A stretch of 64,000 nucleotides of DNA from Alisma plantago-aquatica (Eukaryota; Streptophyta; Magnoliopsida; Alismatales; Alismataceae): positions 541,460,379 through 541,524,378 of the forward strand of contig OY856413.1 in assembly GCA_963693085.1 (NCBI GenBank). The letters run 5' to 3'. The position numbers and the translations under genes were made by a program. Below are positions 46,323 through 57,819 of the stretch, one piece after another. The notes beneath the pieces were generated by a model. It was given only the letters and a program-made list of their open reading frames with translations. It ran no database searches and was not told the origin of the DNA. How positions within the stretch are numbered: position 1 is the first letter of the stretch; each line of letters begins with the position of its first letter.

Positions 46323-46337
46323 AAGTTCGGGGTATTT
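46323..46337 (+). other. AT3 polypurine tract
   Basis: AAGTTCGGGGTATTT directly before the 3' LTR start TGATGAATG, in the context GAGGATGAGCAATGTTTAAG typical of Athila/Tat element ends. It is less pure in purines than the AT2 tract. Confidence 0.65.
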
Positions 46338-49300
46338 TGATGAATGTATATTCATCATGAAATTTAATTATCATATTGACAGATTCATCTCACTATATAT
46401 CCAATTTCTCTCACTAAATATCACAATATATCAAAATGTGCAAAATTACTTAATTTGTCCAATTATCATGGATTTAATTGAATTTATGTTGATTTGATGC
46501 AGGTCTTGATAAGGGTGAACAATCAGCTGGGACCCACCTTCACTCACCCTTGGTTCTGACTAATCGATATGACCAAACGGTTTCATCCATTCGGTCTGAC
46601 CAAATGATTTCAACAATTCGGTCTTGCCAAACGATCTAGCCATCCGGTCTTGACCAATCGGTTTCATCCATTCGGACTCAAGACCGAATGGACAGATCTG
46701 CCTCAAAACCGTTTGGACTTTGCACGGTTTCAGATCATTTGGGTGCCAAGGTTGCAAGACCATTTAGCCGCAAGGACCGTTTAGCCGTGAAGACCGTATG
46801 GCCACTTGCTCTCAGACCATTTGGAACCGGTCTGCGAGACCGTTCAAGCATAGAAGACCATTTGAAGGTCATGAAGACCGTTTGGTCATGAGGGATCGAA
46901 TGGTGTCGAGGACCATTTGGGCAATCAACCGCGTAGACCAAATGGTCACGTATGCAGCAAGATCGTTTGATAATGATTGGCTCCAAGACCATTTGCATGT
47001 GAAACTGTTTGGAGTATTGATTGTGATTCAAGACTGTTTGCTGCTTTGCATAGGACCGAATGAGCACTTGCACGAAGACCGTTTGAAATAATCAAGCAGC
47101 AAACTGAATGAACACCAAGACCATTTGGTTATTAACAGTTTCCAAACCGTGAGAGCAAAAATACTGAAGACCGTATGAGCTATTCATTCGGTTTCCAAAT
47201 CGAAAGGAGCCAAAATTACTAACGGTTTACAAACCGTTTTCCAAAGTTGTGCGAGACCGTTTGAAGAGTTTCGGTCTGTGAGACTGTTTGAAGAGTTTCA
47301 GACTGCAAGACCGTTTGAGGAGTTTCGGTCTGCGAGACCGTTTGAGCTATACATACAGACCGAATGAAAACCTGCTACAAGACCGTTTGCATGAAACCGT
47401 TTAAGCTATTCATGTGCATGTATGCAGCACCAGGACCGAATGAAATGTGGATTAGTTACCAAACCGAACCGCATGCGTAGACCGTTTGAGTACATGCATG
47501 TGGCCCATTTTGCTAATCAAATTCATGTGGTTGGTGAATAAAAATGCATGCATGATCCGTATTAGCTATCAAATGAAGATCGTTTTAGCCAAATTGCATG
47601 CAAACTAAACAAGCATGCAAGCAGAAAACCAAATCATGCAGTCACATACAGGATTGTTTAATAAAGAACAAGCTGCCAAACCATTTGCACCTTACACATG
47701 AAATCGAAAGGAAGACCGAATAGGCATGAAAGACCGTTTGGACTGGATAGGTATGAAGACCGAATGGAGCAATCATGCAAAACTAAATGAACTGCTGGTC
47801 ACGTGAAGAACGCTTGAGTGTTGAATGCATGCAAATTGTTTGCTGCTAAAAGTCACCAAGACCGTTTGAATTAGGCACAAAGCCAAGACCGTTTGCTGAT
47901 TATCTATGCAAACTGAATGGGAAAATATCAAACAAAACTGTTTAATAAAGTACCTAACTGCAAACCGTTTGGGTATTTACATGACGACTGAATAGACTTG
48001 TCGTGAGGACCGACTCGATCAGCAACGAAGACCGAATGCACAGCCAACTGTTTGCTTTTCCCTGCATGCAAACCAAGTGAAAGGCAAACCGAATGAGCTA
48101 GATATTTTGAAAGAAAAGCAGCCCAATACCCAAACCGAGAGAGAGAGACCGTTTGGTCAATTTTACCAAACCGTTTGAGCAAAATAAATATCTCTAGACC
48201 ATTAGTAAACTGTTTGGACTCACTCAAGACCGTTTGGGACCAGTTCTGTGCCTATAAATAGGACCCCAAGGGTCCTCACTTGGGCATTGGTTCCGGGACG
48301 CTGATAGGCTGCCGGTACACAGGTCCGATCCAAATCCAGTATCGTCCACACCAGCTTCATTCCACCTATTGTCTGTGCTGCAACCAAGGAGGCTGAGGAG
48401 AGAAGGAAGACGGAGCGAGGGAGACTGTCTGGTCTGTCTTGGCATCTCCCGTTCACGTCTAGATCCGCTCTGACATGATGTAGAAGGTTGTATCTTCTCC
48501 ACCGAGCTGCGACTACCTTCTACACCGAGTTCATGATGTATTTCTCTCTCTTACTTATTCTTCTTGTTTCTCGCATCATGAGCGAGTAGTACATTTTTGC
48601 TGGGGTGCGGGGACTAGCCCCGCTGCCCATGCAAATCATGTTCTTTTGTTAAACTCTCAATTGCAATATATATAACTTTTCATTTCATTGTTAGTTGGTA
48701 CATTTGTGGTTGATTATCTACTTGCTTTCATCTTATTCTCTCCCTTATTGCAAAATCTTCTATATATGGGATGGGATGGCAGTTTACAAGTTCGACTCCT
48801 TGACGAGAACTTCTGATAGGATTCCTTGAGGTCGTAAGTGTGTGATCCGTGAGGGGACGAGACATCTAGCCTATGGTGATGCTTATGTGGTCTAAACATC
48901 CCTCAGGGAGGACCACAACCTTAGTTGGATTTTGTATCGTCTTGTTTATCGTCGATGAAAGTTTGTAGATCTATCACCTACTCGCTTATCGATTAATGTG
49001 ATTGACTCCCAAACTAGAAATAGAATGGGATTTCTTCGAGATTGTAAGTGTATGATCCACGAGGGGATGATCCATCTAGCCTTCGGTGACGCTTCTGTGT
49101 GCCTAACACATGTATAGGGGGCCCACAACCTTCGTCGAATTTTTGTATCTTCAGAGCCATAAGTGAGTGATCTAGTTGGTGACGAGACATATGATGCCTA
49201 AGGTGATGCCTACGCGAACCTAACGCCCGTATGGGGGTTTCTGTAGCAGCTCTATTTGGATTGTTATATCTTACCTGGATTATTTGCAATTGTATGTGTT

Positions 49301-49621
49301 TGCATGTGTAGCGGTGGTGAAACTCGATACCATCCCATCGATTCCATATCATTGATCTAAATCCAACTTTAATTCAACTTTTACTTTCTTGCAATTAGTT
49401 TAATTAACCTCAAATCAACCAATCATTCTAAATATTAGTTTTACTTGAGCTAGATTCGACTGACAAGGATTCTTAAAAATGGTGTCCTTTGGGTTCAATC
49501 CTTAACTATAGTGCGATAAGACGTGTCCTCTTGCGGGTGATATTATTGCACTTTGGTTTTGGTAAAAGCTCGGGGATTTCAACCCCGAGTGAGTTTGTTA
49601 GTGCGATAAAATCCCACGTCA
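46338..49621 (+). mobile_element. AT3 3' LTR (3284 bp)
   Basis: Same termini and content as 35758-38987 but about 54 bp longer overall. The main gain is a duplicated block in the motif array (47276-47340, repeating GAAGAGTTTC and GACCGTTTG). Substitutions and small indels are frequent, so this insertion is not young. TATA at 48253-48260. The flanking TTGAC at 49622-49626 is the right target duplication. Confidence 0.95.
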
Positions 49622-49964
49622 TTGACATCTCTGTAAAACTTTAGTTAGATTCAACAAGCAATCATCAAAAGAGTTTCCATAAACACTAAAGTTGTCCATA
49701 AATATTTCCATAATCTTTTCAATATTATTAGTGAATATTTCCATCATACACCTTTGAAAGGTGGCGGGTGAATTACAAAGCCCAAAAGGCATCTGTCTAT
49801 AAGCATACATCCCATAGGTACATGTGAAAGTGGTCTTTTCTTGATCGGGTGGGTAGATAGGAATTTGGAAGAACCAACTATACCTGTCAAGATAGAAAAA
49901 TCATGAGTGATGGGCAAATCTTTCCAACATCAAGGCAATAAAAGGCAAGGGAAAATGGTCCTTT
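49622..49964 (-). pseudogene. AT2 pol, middle RT segment
   Basis: A 343-bp piece of AT2 stranded between two insertions. The minus strand reads KDHFPLPFIALMLERFAHHS, then after a stop FFYLDRYSW, PPDQEKTTFTCTYGMYAYRQ, MPFGLCNSPATFQRCMMEIF and IFMDNFSVYGNSFDD. The catalytic YxDD equivalent is FMDN (AAC at 49693-49691), so the second catalytic Asp is lost. It continues rightward at 60874 and leftward at 35757. Confidence 0.92.
49960..49964. repeat. Left target-site duplication of NA1 (CCTTT)
   Basis: CCTTT precedes the NA1 LTR start TGGTGCAATTCC and is repeated at 60869-60873 after LTR C. It bounds the whole three-LTR composite, with no extra duplications inside. Confidence 0.93.
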
Positions 49965-52182
49965 TGGTGCAATTCCGCTAGTGGTGCTAACACACTACTC
50001 AATTGAATAGATGCGCCCCACGAGGTCGGAATGCACGATGGATGGGGGTTTGCTTTCAAAATTTATAAAACCTAAACTAGCTACCTACGTCTACTAAAAC
50101 ACTACACCCGCAAGCGCACGGGGTCGTGTCGTAGTATAGGAAGGTGGCAAGTATAGGGTCGATCCACAGGGAAAAGAGGGGGCGCTAGAGCTAGGTTAGT
50201 TTAGCTAGGTTCCTACTGCGGAGACTAGGGTTAAGGGTTTAAAGGTTGATTTTGATTGTTAACTACTATGGACAAACAAGCAGTTAAAGGCAAGAAATGG
50301 AATCTACGTTAACCCTAGGCTAGATTAAGACTAAGCAGGCAAGAAAAGACTAAGCTAGGTATGAAAGGACAAATTACACTAAGGAAAGCAAGCGAAAAGC
50401 AAAAGAGCAATTAAAGAGCTATACTAGCATGAACAAGACAAGGACAAAGCAAGAAGCTAACTAAGCAGGAAAAGAGTTAACTAAGCTAAGCAGGCACAAA
50501 ACTAGGGTTTTAAGCAGTAATGAGATGTGTGGGCTGTTTAGGGATATGAACTTATCAACTAAGTTGGGGGTGACATATGAACATTAAGATTCCATTTAGA
50601 TTATCCAAACCAAACAACAAGTTAGAGTCTAATGGATTAACCTAAGCTACTAACTGGCCATGGATATGCTAGGTTGTGTATAGAGGAACTAGTCTCTAAC
50701 ACAACCCACTACCCTTACGAGGCTCAATTGGGTTAGGGGTTAGGTTCAATCCAATTAGAGTCTAATCAAGTCTAGGTTTCTACATTAGACATTCCTAGGG
50801 CAATTAGGGGCCGAGGGTAGTAATGGGGGGTGAAATTAGGGTTTTGGGCCCCAATTCCCCCACATTCTAGCCTTGAGAAGGCTCCATGCTAATTGCACTA
50901 GAATTATCCAATCTAGCTACTTAGATCTCTCGCTTAGGTTTAGGGAGATTGATTAGGATGTAGGAAGATGGGAGGCAACCTAGGGATCCAAGAATTGGAC
51001 CTAGGGGCAAATCCCAAAATTCACACATATAAGCAATTTGCTTAAATTCCTAAGTGATTTCACACACAAACCAACAAGCAATTAATGGAGAGTGAGATAT
51101 AAATAGAACATAATCATTCACAAATGGAATTACAAAGTTTACATGTCATTTTCCCCCAACATGGTATCAAAGTAACATAAAATCCCCCAAACAGCCCACC
51201 CAAGGGGGCCTAGCTACACATAGAAATGGAAAAAGCAAAAAGAGAAGAGAAGAAGATAGAGGTGGCCATGGAGCTCGAAGTAGTGGTTGTCAATCCTCTC
51301 TCCAGCAGCAGCAGGTCGACCTCCTCCTTCTTCTTGGATGGAATGGAGTGAAAAGGTGGTGGGAAGTGGATGGAAGGCTTAGATATGGGGGGTTATGTGG
51401 TGGAAATGGTGAAATGGAGTGGATTTGAGGTGGAGGTGAAGGGGAATGGAGTGGAGGTGACAAAGGGGCGAAAATGGAGTTCTAAGCAGCCAACCTTCGA
51501 CCCTCAGCCGCCACTAGGGCATATATAGGGATCTAGGGGGTCTAGGGTTAAGTTAGGGGCAAAATAGGTAAAGCAGTGAAAAATTGGTGGATTTTGTGAG
51601 TAACACGACCGTGGTAGGTCACCACGGTCGTGGTGGGTAGGGTAGACCACGGCCGTGGTGGATGGGCACGGTCGTGGGTTTATTAGATTGTGGATATCAC
51701 AGGGATAGGTTCATGGATGGCCACGGCCGTGGGGAAGTCACCACGGTCGTGGTGGGGACCTTTGGCCACGGTCGTGTTGCAAACCACGGTCGTTTTGGCC
51801 ATTTTCATCAATTTCTGGGGGTTTTAGCCATTTTTTGTGCTTGGGGCATGTCCACCACGACCGTGGGGGGTGTACCACGGTCGTGGTGGTGTCTCTCCCA
51901 TGCTTTTGAGCCTTGAACTTGATCATCCATGGAGGGTATTGCTTCAAAACTTTCTTTGACCACTTGGGGTAGGTTGGAAGTGGTTTTGGCTTCATTTTGG
52001 GCTCCTCCAAGCCTGCGGAAACCCTAGATTGGACCATCCTCTTTCCATGCCATCAAGTAGTGGACAAAGTACCTATAAAACATGCAAAAAGCCTCCATAA
52101 GTGCATTTGATAGAAATAAGCATATTGGGGGAAATAACATGTAATCTAACAAGTATAGATGTGGCTGAAATGCAAAATGACA
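49965..52182 (-). mobile_element. NA1 LTR A (2218 bp, outermost 3' copy)
   Basis: Plus-strand TGGTGCAATTCCGC ... CAAAATGACA. It is nearly identical to LTR B (53560-55776) and LTR C (58651-60868); I counted only about ten scattered differences. Orientation is minus, given by the PBS beside LTR C. It contains the U5 block ACCCGCAAGCGCACGGG (50105-50121), a minus-strand TATA-like ATATATA at 51521-51527, and ten CCACGGTCGTGG-type palindromes (51604-51889). The ORFs of 84 and 99 codons overlapping U3 recur in all copies only because the LTRs are identical. Confidence 0.95.
51604..51889. repeat. CCACGGYCGTGG palindrome cluster in NA1 U3 (LTR A)
   Basis: Ten sites of the form CCACGGTCGTGG, CCACGGCCGTGG or CACGACCGTGG in 286 bp, on the upstream side of the minus-strand TATA. 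Identical clusters lie at 55196-55483 (LTR B) and 60288-60575 (LTR C). Each site is a near-perfect 10-12 bp palindrome with one or two CpG dinucleotides. Confidence 0.92.
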
Positions 52183-53559
52183 CAAGATGAAGCCCTAAAA
52201 TAGGGCTGAATCACCACCCCAAACTTGAAACATACTTGTCCTCAAGTATGCTCCAACTCAATCTCTCTAAAAACTTTCACAAAAAGAAATGGCAAATGCA
52301 ATATAAAAGACGATTGTTGCTGAATGGGATCAAAGATGACTAAGTACATGCATTTCACCTCTCTCCTCTCCTTCTTTCACAATCCAATCATGAAAAGAGC
52401 ACAAAGCATATGAACTTCAAATATAGCGCATAGAATACACAAGTTATCCATATTTCTTCCATTATGTTCCGGGTAAACCGTTTCATGGCGGCGTTAATCA
52501 AGAATGACTAGGAGTGTTGTTTCACATTCATGCATTCAATCTTATATCTCAAATCACACCAAATGACCCACGTGGCTGCGGAAAAGGGTAAAATGAGCTA
52601 AGTTTGATGTTTCCTAGCTCAATGGGTATGAAAATGGAAGAAAGGGTTGCGGTAAGATTTTTGGAGTGTTTTTACACACTCATCTTTTCTTTATTTGAAT
52701 GCTCTTAAACAGGAGCATCCGTTTATTTTCTTTTGCTTTTTGCATTTTTTTTTCTTGCCCTTGGTGTAGATAGGGCACATGGTAGATAGAGTGAAGCGGG
52801 GAGGTAGAGATGTGGCCACCCCAAACTTTTAGAGGTGGCCACGGCTAATGTGTGCACTTTTGGCATCCTTTTATGAGGCGGAGAGATATGAAGATGATGA
52901 AAGAGTGGTCAGGTCAAAGGGGGGTCACTTGGCATAATCTTCCACATAAGACGTCTTGCATGAACATTAATCCAATACTTCATCCTAGATATCACACCAC
53001 ATGAATGAACAAGATGAAATCGATATATAAATTCAAGTGATTCCACAAACACTAAGCATTCAAAGCTTGCTCGAATTCATAATTCAACCAAATCATTCAC
53101 AATCATAAGAGAGGTGATGCACATGTAAAAAGTCAAGAGTTGATACCATTTAGCAATAAACAATGATAAGTCACTTGCATTTGTCAAAGGTCATCATTTT
53201 AATTCAAAACAGTAGAGATTGGGTCAAAACACAATTTTTAGACAAGAAATTCCAAATTTGGGCAAAATTGGCCAAAACAGTGCCAAGTTGCTTTCAATCA
53301 CATCTAAGCCTATATTATTGAACGTAAAACAGAAAACAAGAAAATCCTAGCTAAAACATGCAGCAATTACCAAAAATCTACATGATATGCAATGCATGAA
53401 AAAAAGAGAATTTTTTTTTTGAAAATTATGCAAAAATGACAAGAAAGTAAACGACATGGCATGCAGGTATGCAAAGCAGTAAAGATGACTAAGGTAGATA
53501 GCAAAAGCAAGAAAACAAAAGTGGATTTGGCAGGTGAAATGCAACGGCGCCAGAAAGCT
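52183..53559 (-). mobile_element. NA1 internal region 1, deleted form (1377 bp)
   Basis: Nearly identical to the left 1.36 kb of internal region 2, then joined directly to the last ~16 bp before the PBS-side LTR. Compared with region 2 it lacks 1498 bp (57138-58635), with GCAA at both ends of the missing stretch. The proline-rich ORF and half the PBS (only TGGCGCCGTTGC remains) are gone. No coding sequence remains. A PPT-like AAGTTTGGGGTGG (minus) lies at 52213-52226. Confidence 0.92.
52191..52207. other. Hairpin between NA1 PPT-like tract and LTR A
   Basis: AGCCCTAAAATAGGGCT, a perfect 7-bp inverted repeat with a 3-nt loop, 8 bp from the LTR edge. The same sequence is at 55785-55801 beside LTR B. 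It separates the purine-rich AAGTTTGGGGTGG from the LTR by about 30 bp, an unusual distance for a PPT. Confidence 0.75.
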
Positions 53560-55776
53560 TGATGCTTCTCCGCTAGTGGTGCTAACACACTACTCGATTG
53601 AATAGATGTGCCCCACGAGGTCGGAATGCACGGTGGATGGGGGTTTGCTTTCGAACTTTATAAACCTAAACTAGCTACCTACGTCTACTAAAACACTACA
53701 CCCGCAAGCGCACGGGGTCGTGTCGTAGTATAGGAAGGTGGCAAGTATAGGGTCGATCCACAGGGAAAAGAGGGGGCACTAGAGCTAGGTTAGTTTAGCT
53801 AGGTTCCTACTGCGGAGACTAGGGTTAAGGGTTTAAAGGTTGATTTTGATTGTTAACTACTATGGACAAACAAGCAGTTAAAGGAAAGAAATGGAATCTA
53901 CGTTAACCCTAGGCTAGATTAAGACTAAGCAGGCAAGAAAAGACTAAGCTAGGTATGAAAGGACAAATTACACTAAGGAAAGCAAGAGAAAAGCAAAAGA
54001 GCAATTAAAGAGCTATACTAGCATGAACAAGACAAGGACAAAGCAAGAAGCTAACTAAGCAGGAAAAGAGTTAACTAAGCTAAGCAGGCACAAAACTAGG
54101 GTTTTAAGCAGTAATGAGATGTGTGGGCTGTTTAGGGATATGAACTTATCAACTAAGTTGGGGGTGACATATGAACATTAAGATTCCATTTAGATTATCC
54201 AAACCAAACAACAAGTTAGAGTCTAATGGATTAACCTAAGCTACTAACTGGCCATGGATATGCTAGGTTGTGTATAGAGGAACTAGTCTCTAACACAACC
54301 CACTACCCTTACGAGGCTCAATTGGGTTAGGGGTTAGGTTCAATCCAATTAGAGTCTAATCAAGTCTAGGTTTCTACATTAGACATTCCTAGGTCAATTA
54401 GGGGCCGAGGGTAGTAATGGGGGGTGAAATTAGGGTTTTGGGCCCCAATTCCCCCACATTCTAGCCTTGAGAAGGCTCCATGCTAATTGCACTAGAATTA
54501 TCCAATCTAGCTACTTAGATCTCTCACTTAGGTTTAGGGAGATTGATTAGGATGTAGGAAGATGGGAGGAAACCTAGGGATCCAAGAATTGGACCTAGGG
54601 GCAAATCCCAAAATTCACACATATAAGCAATTTGCCTAAATTCTTAAGTGATTTCACACACAAACCAACAAGCAATTAATGGAGAGTGAGATATAAATAG
54701 AACATAATCATTCACAAATGGAATTACAAAGTTTACATGTCATTTTCCCCCAACATGGTATCAAAGTAACATAAAATCCCCCAAACAGCCCACCCAAGGG
54801 GGCCTAGCTACACATAGAAATGGAAAAAGCAAAAAGAGAAGAGAAGAAGATAGAGGTGGCCATGGAGCTCGAAGTAGTGGTTGTTAATCCTCTCTCCAGC
54901 AGCAGCAGGTCGACCTCCTCCTTCTTCTTGGATGGAATGGAGTGAAAAGGTGGTGGGAAGTGGATGGAAGGCTTAGATATGGGGGGTTATGTGGTGGAAA
55001 TGGTGAAATGGAGTGGATTTGAGGTGGAGGTGAAGGGGAATGGAGTGGAGGTGACAAAGGGGCGAAAATGGAGTTCTAAGCAGCCAACCTTCGACCCTCA
55101 GCCGCCACTAGGGCATATATAGGGATCTAGGGGGTCTAGGGTTAAGTTAGGGGCAAAATAGGTAAAGCAGTGAAAAATTGGTGGATTTTGTGAGTAACAC
55201 GACCGTGGTAGGTCACCACGGTCGTGGTGGGTAGGGTAGACCACGGCCGTGGTGGATGGGCACGGTCGTGGGTTTATTAGATTGTGGATATCACAGGGAT
55301 AGGTTCATGGATGGCCACGGCCGTGGGGAAGTCACCACGGTCGTGGTGGGGACCTTTGGCCACGGTCGTGTTGAAAACCACGGTCGTTTTGGCCATTTTC
55401 ATCAATTTCTGGGGGTTTTAGCCATTTTTTGTGCTTGGGGCATGTCCACCACGACCGTGGGGGGTGTACCACGGTCGTGGTGGTGTCTCTCCCATGCTTT
55501 TGAGCCTTGAACTTGATCATCCATGGAGGGTATTGCTTCAAAACTTTCTTTGACCACTTGGGGTAGGTTGGAAGTGGTTTTGGCTTCATTTTGGGCTCCT
55601 CCAAGCCTGCGGAAACCCTAGATTGGACCATCCTCTTTCCATGCCATCAAGTAGTGGACAAAGTACCTATAAAACATGCAAAAAGCCTCCATAAGTGCAT
55701 TTGATAGAAATAAGCATATTGGGGGAAATAACATGTAATCTAACAAGTATAGATGTGGCTGAAATGCAAAATGACA
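53560..55776 (-). mobile_element. NA1 LTR B (2217 bp, middle copy)
   Basis: Plus-strand start TGATGCTTCTCCGC (LTRs A and C have TGGTGC) and end AAAATGACA. TATA-like ATATATA at 55115-55121. It is shared by both internal regions and has no target duplication of its own, so it arose by recombination or co-integration and not as an independent insertion. Confidence 0.94.
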
Positions 55777-57333
55777 CAAGATGAAGCCCTAAAATAGGGC
55801 TGAATCACCACCCCAAACTTGAAACATACTTGTCCTCAAGTATGCTCCAACTCAATCTCTCTAAAAACTTTCACAAAAAGAAATGACAAATGCAATATAA
55901 AAGACGATTGTTGCTGAATGGGATCAAAGATGACTAAGTACATGCATTTCACCTCTCTCCTCTCCTTCTTTCACAATCCAATCATGAAAAGAGCACAAAG
56001 CATATGAACTTCAAATATAGCGCATAGAATACACAAGTTATCCATATTTCTTCCATTATGTTCCGGGTAAACCGTTTCATGGCGGCGTTAATCAAGAATG
56101 ACTAGGAGTGTTGTTTCACATTCATGCATTCAATCTTATATCTCAAATCACACCAAATGACCCACGTGGCTGCGGAAAAGGGTAAAATGAGCTAAGTTTG
56201 ATGTTTCCTAGCTCAATGGGTATGAAAGTGGAAGAAAGGGTTGCGGTAAGATTTTTGGAGTGTTTTTACACACTCATCTTTTCTTTATTTGAATGCTCTT
56301 AAACAGGAGCATCCGTTTATTTTCTTTTGCTTTTTGCATTTTTTTTCTTGCCCTTGGTGTAGATAGGGCACATGGTAGATAGAGTGAAGCGGGGAGGTAG
56401 AGATGTGGCCACCCCAAACTTTTAGAGGTGGCCACGGCTAATGTGTGCACTTTTGGCATCCTTTTATGAGGCGGAGAGGTATGAAGATGATGAAAGAGTG
56501 GTCGGGTCAAAGGGGGGTCACTTGGCATAATCTTCCACATAAGACGTCTTGCATGAACATTAATCCAATACTTCATCCTGGATATCACACCACATGAATG
56601 AACAAGATGAAATCGATATATAAATTCAAGTGATTCCACAAACACTAAGCATTCAAAGCTTGCTCGAATTCATAATTCAACCAAATCATTCACAATCATA
56701 AGAGAGGTGATGCACATGTAAAAAGTCAAGAGTTGATACCATTTAGCAATAAACAATGATAAGTCACTTGCATTTGTCAAAGGTCATCATTTTAATTCAA
56801 AACAGTAGAGATTGGGTCAAAACACAATTTTTAGACAAGAAATTCCAAATTTGGGCAAAATTGGCCAAAACAGTGCCAAGTTGCTTTCAATCACATCTAA
56901 GCCTATATTATTGAACGTAAAATTGAAAACAAGAAAATCCTAGCTAAAACATGCAGCAATTACCAAAAATCTACATGATATGCAATGCATGAAAAAAAGA
57001 GAATTTTTTTTTTGAAAATTATGCAAAAATGACAAGAAAGTAAACGACATGGCATGCAGGTATGCAAAGCAGTAAAGATGACTAAGGTAGATAGCAAAAG
57101 CAAGAAAACAAAAGTGGATTTGGCAGGTGAAATGCAAAGTGAAACTAGGGCATACCTGCCCTACCACCCCAAACTTTTGAATCATGTTGTCCTCAGCATG
57201 ATCCTAGAGTTTAGGATGATAGGGTAGACGATCATGGCTCTCTCAAGGCTTTGGCGGTGTTCCTCCCTGTGGTGGAGGATATGCATAGTAGCTGCCCCAC
57301 TAATCTGCCTTGAGTGGCTGAAATTGGTCTGCT

Positions 57334-57510
57334 GCACGGCCGTGCTGCGTAGCACGGCCGTGGTGGCTTCAGGTTGCACGGCCGTGCTGCCTGGCACAGT
57401 CGTGGTGCAGTCCTTTGGCAGCTTTTCTCAATTTTGCTTTTGAATCCAGGGACTTGGTGTGTTTTTCATGCAAATGACCATGGTCGTATTGATGTGCCAC
57501 GACCGTGGTG
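57334..57510. repeat. CACGGCCGTG palindromes in the NA1 internal region
   Basis: Six sites, including three GCACGGCCGTG, one CACAGTCGTGG, one CATGGTCGTA and one CCACGACCGTGG. They are the same family of motif as the ten sites in the NA1 U3 but 1.5 kb away from any LTR. Confidence 0.85.
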
Positions 57511-57819
57511 GTCCCTGTAGCTTCTACTCTCAAAATGAGGAACATCAAACACTAAAAAACTTGACCCAAAGTGATTTTTCTTTGAATCCTTCTCTCAATT
57601 GTACTCAAATTTCCTTCATTTCACCCTTTTACCACCTGCACATCTTAAAACTAGACAAAAACTATTAAACACAAGTGTGTGCGCTTTCTTGGAAAGTGTA
57701 AAAACAAAGCAATTGTATCAAAAAGTGAAGGTTGGGTCAAAATTTCCCAAACCTAGGTGGGTTGCCTCCCACAAGCGCTGAGTTTCTTTCCTTCAGCTAG
57801 GCTTCTTGTTCTTTCACAA

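Noticed and set aside
51662..52037. 84- and 99-codon ORFs found three times (also 55256-55631 and 60348-60723)
   Set aside because: They recur only because the three NA1 LTRs are nearly identical. They overlap each other on opposite strands across the U3 palindrome cluster.
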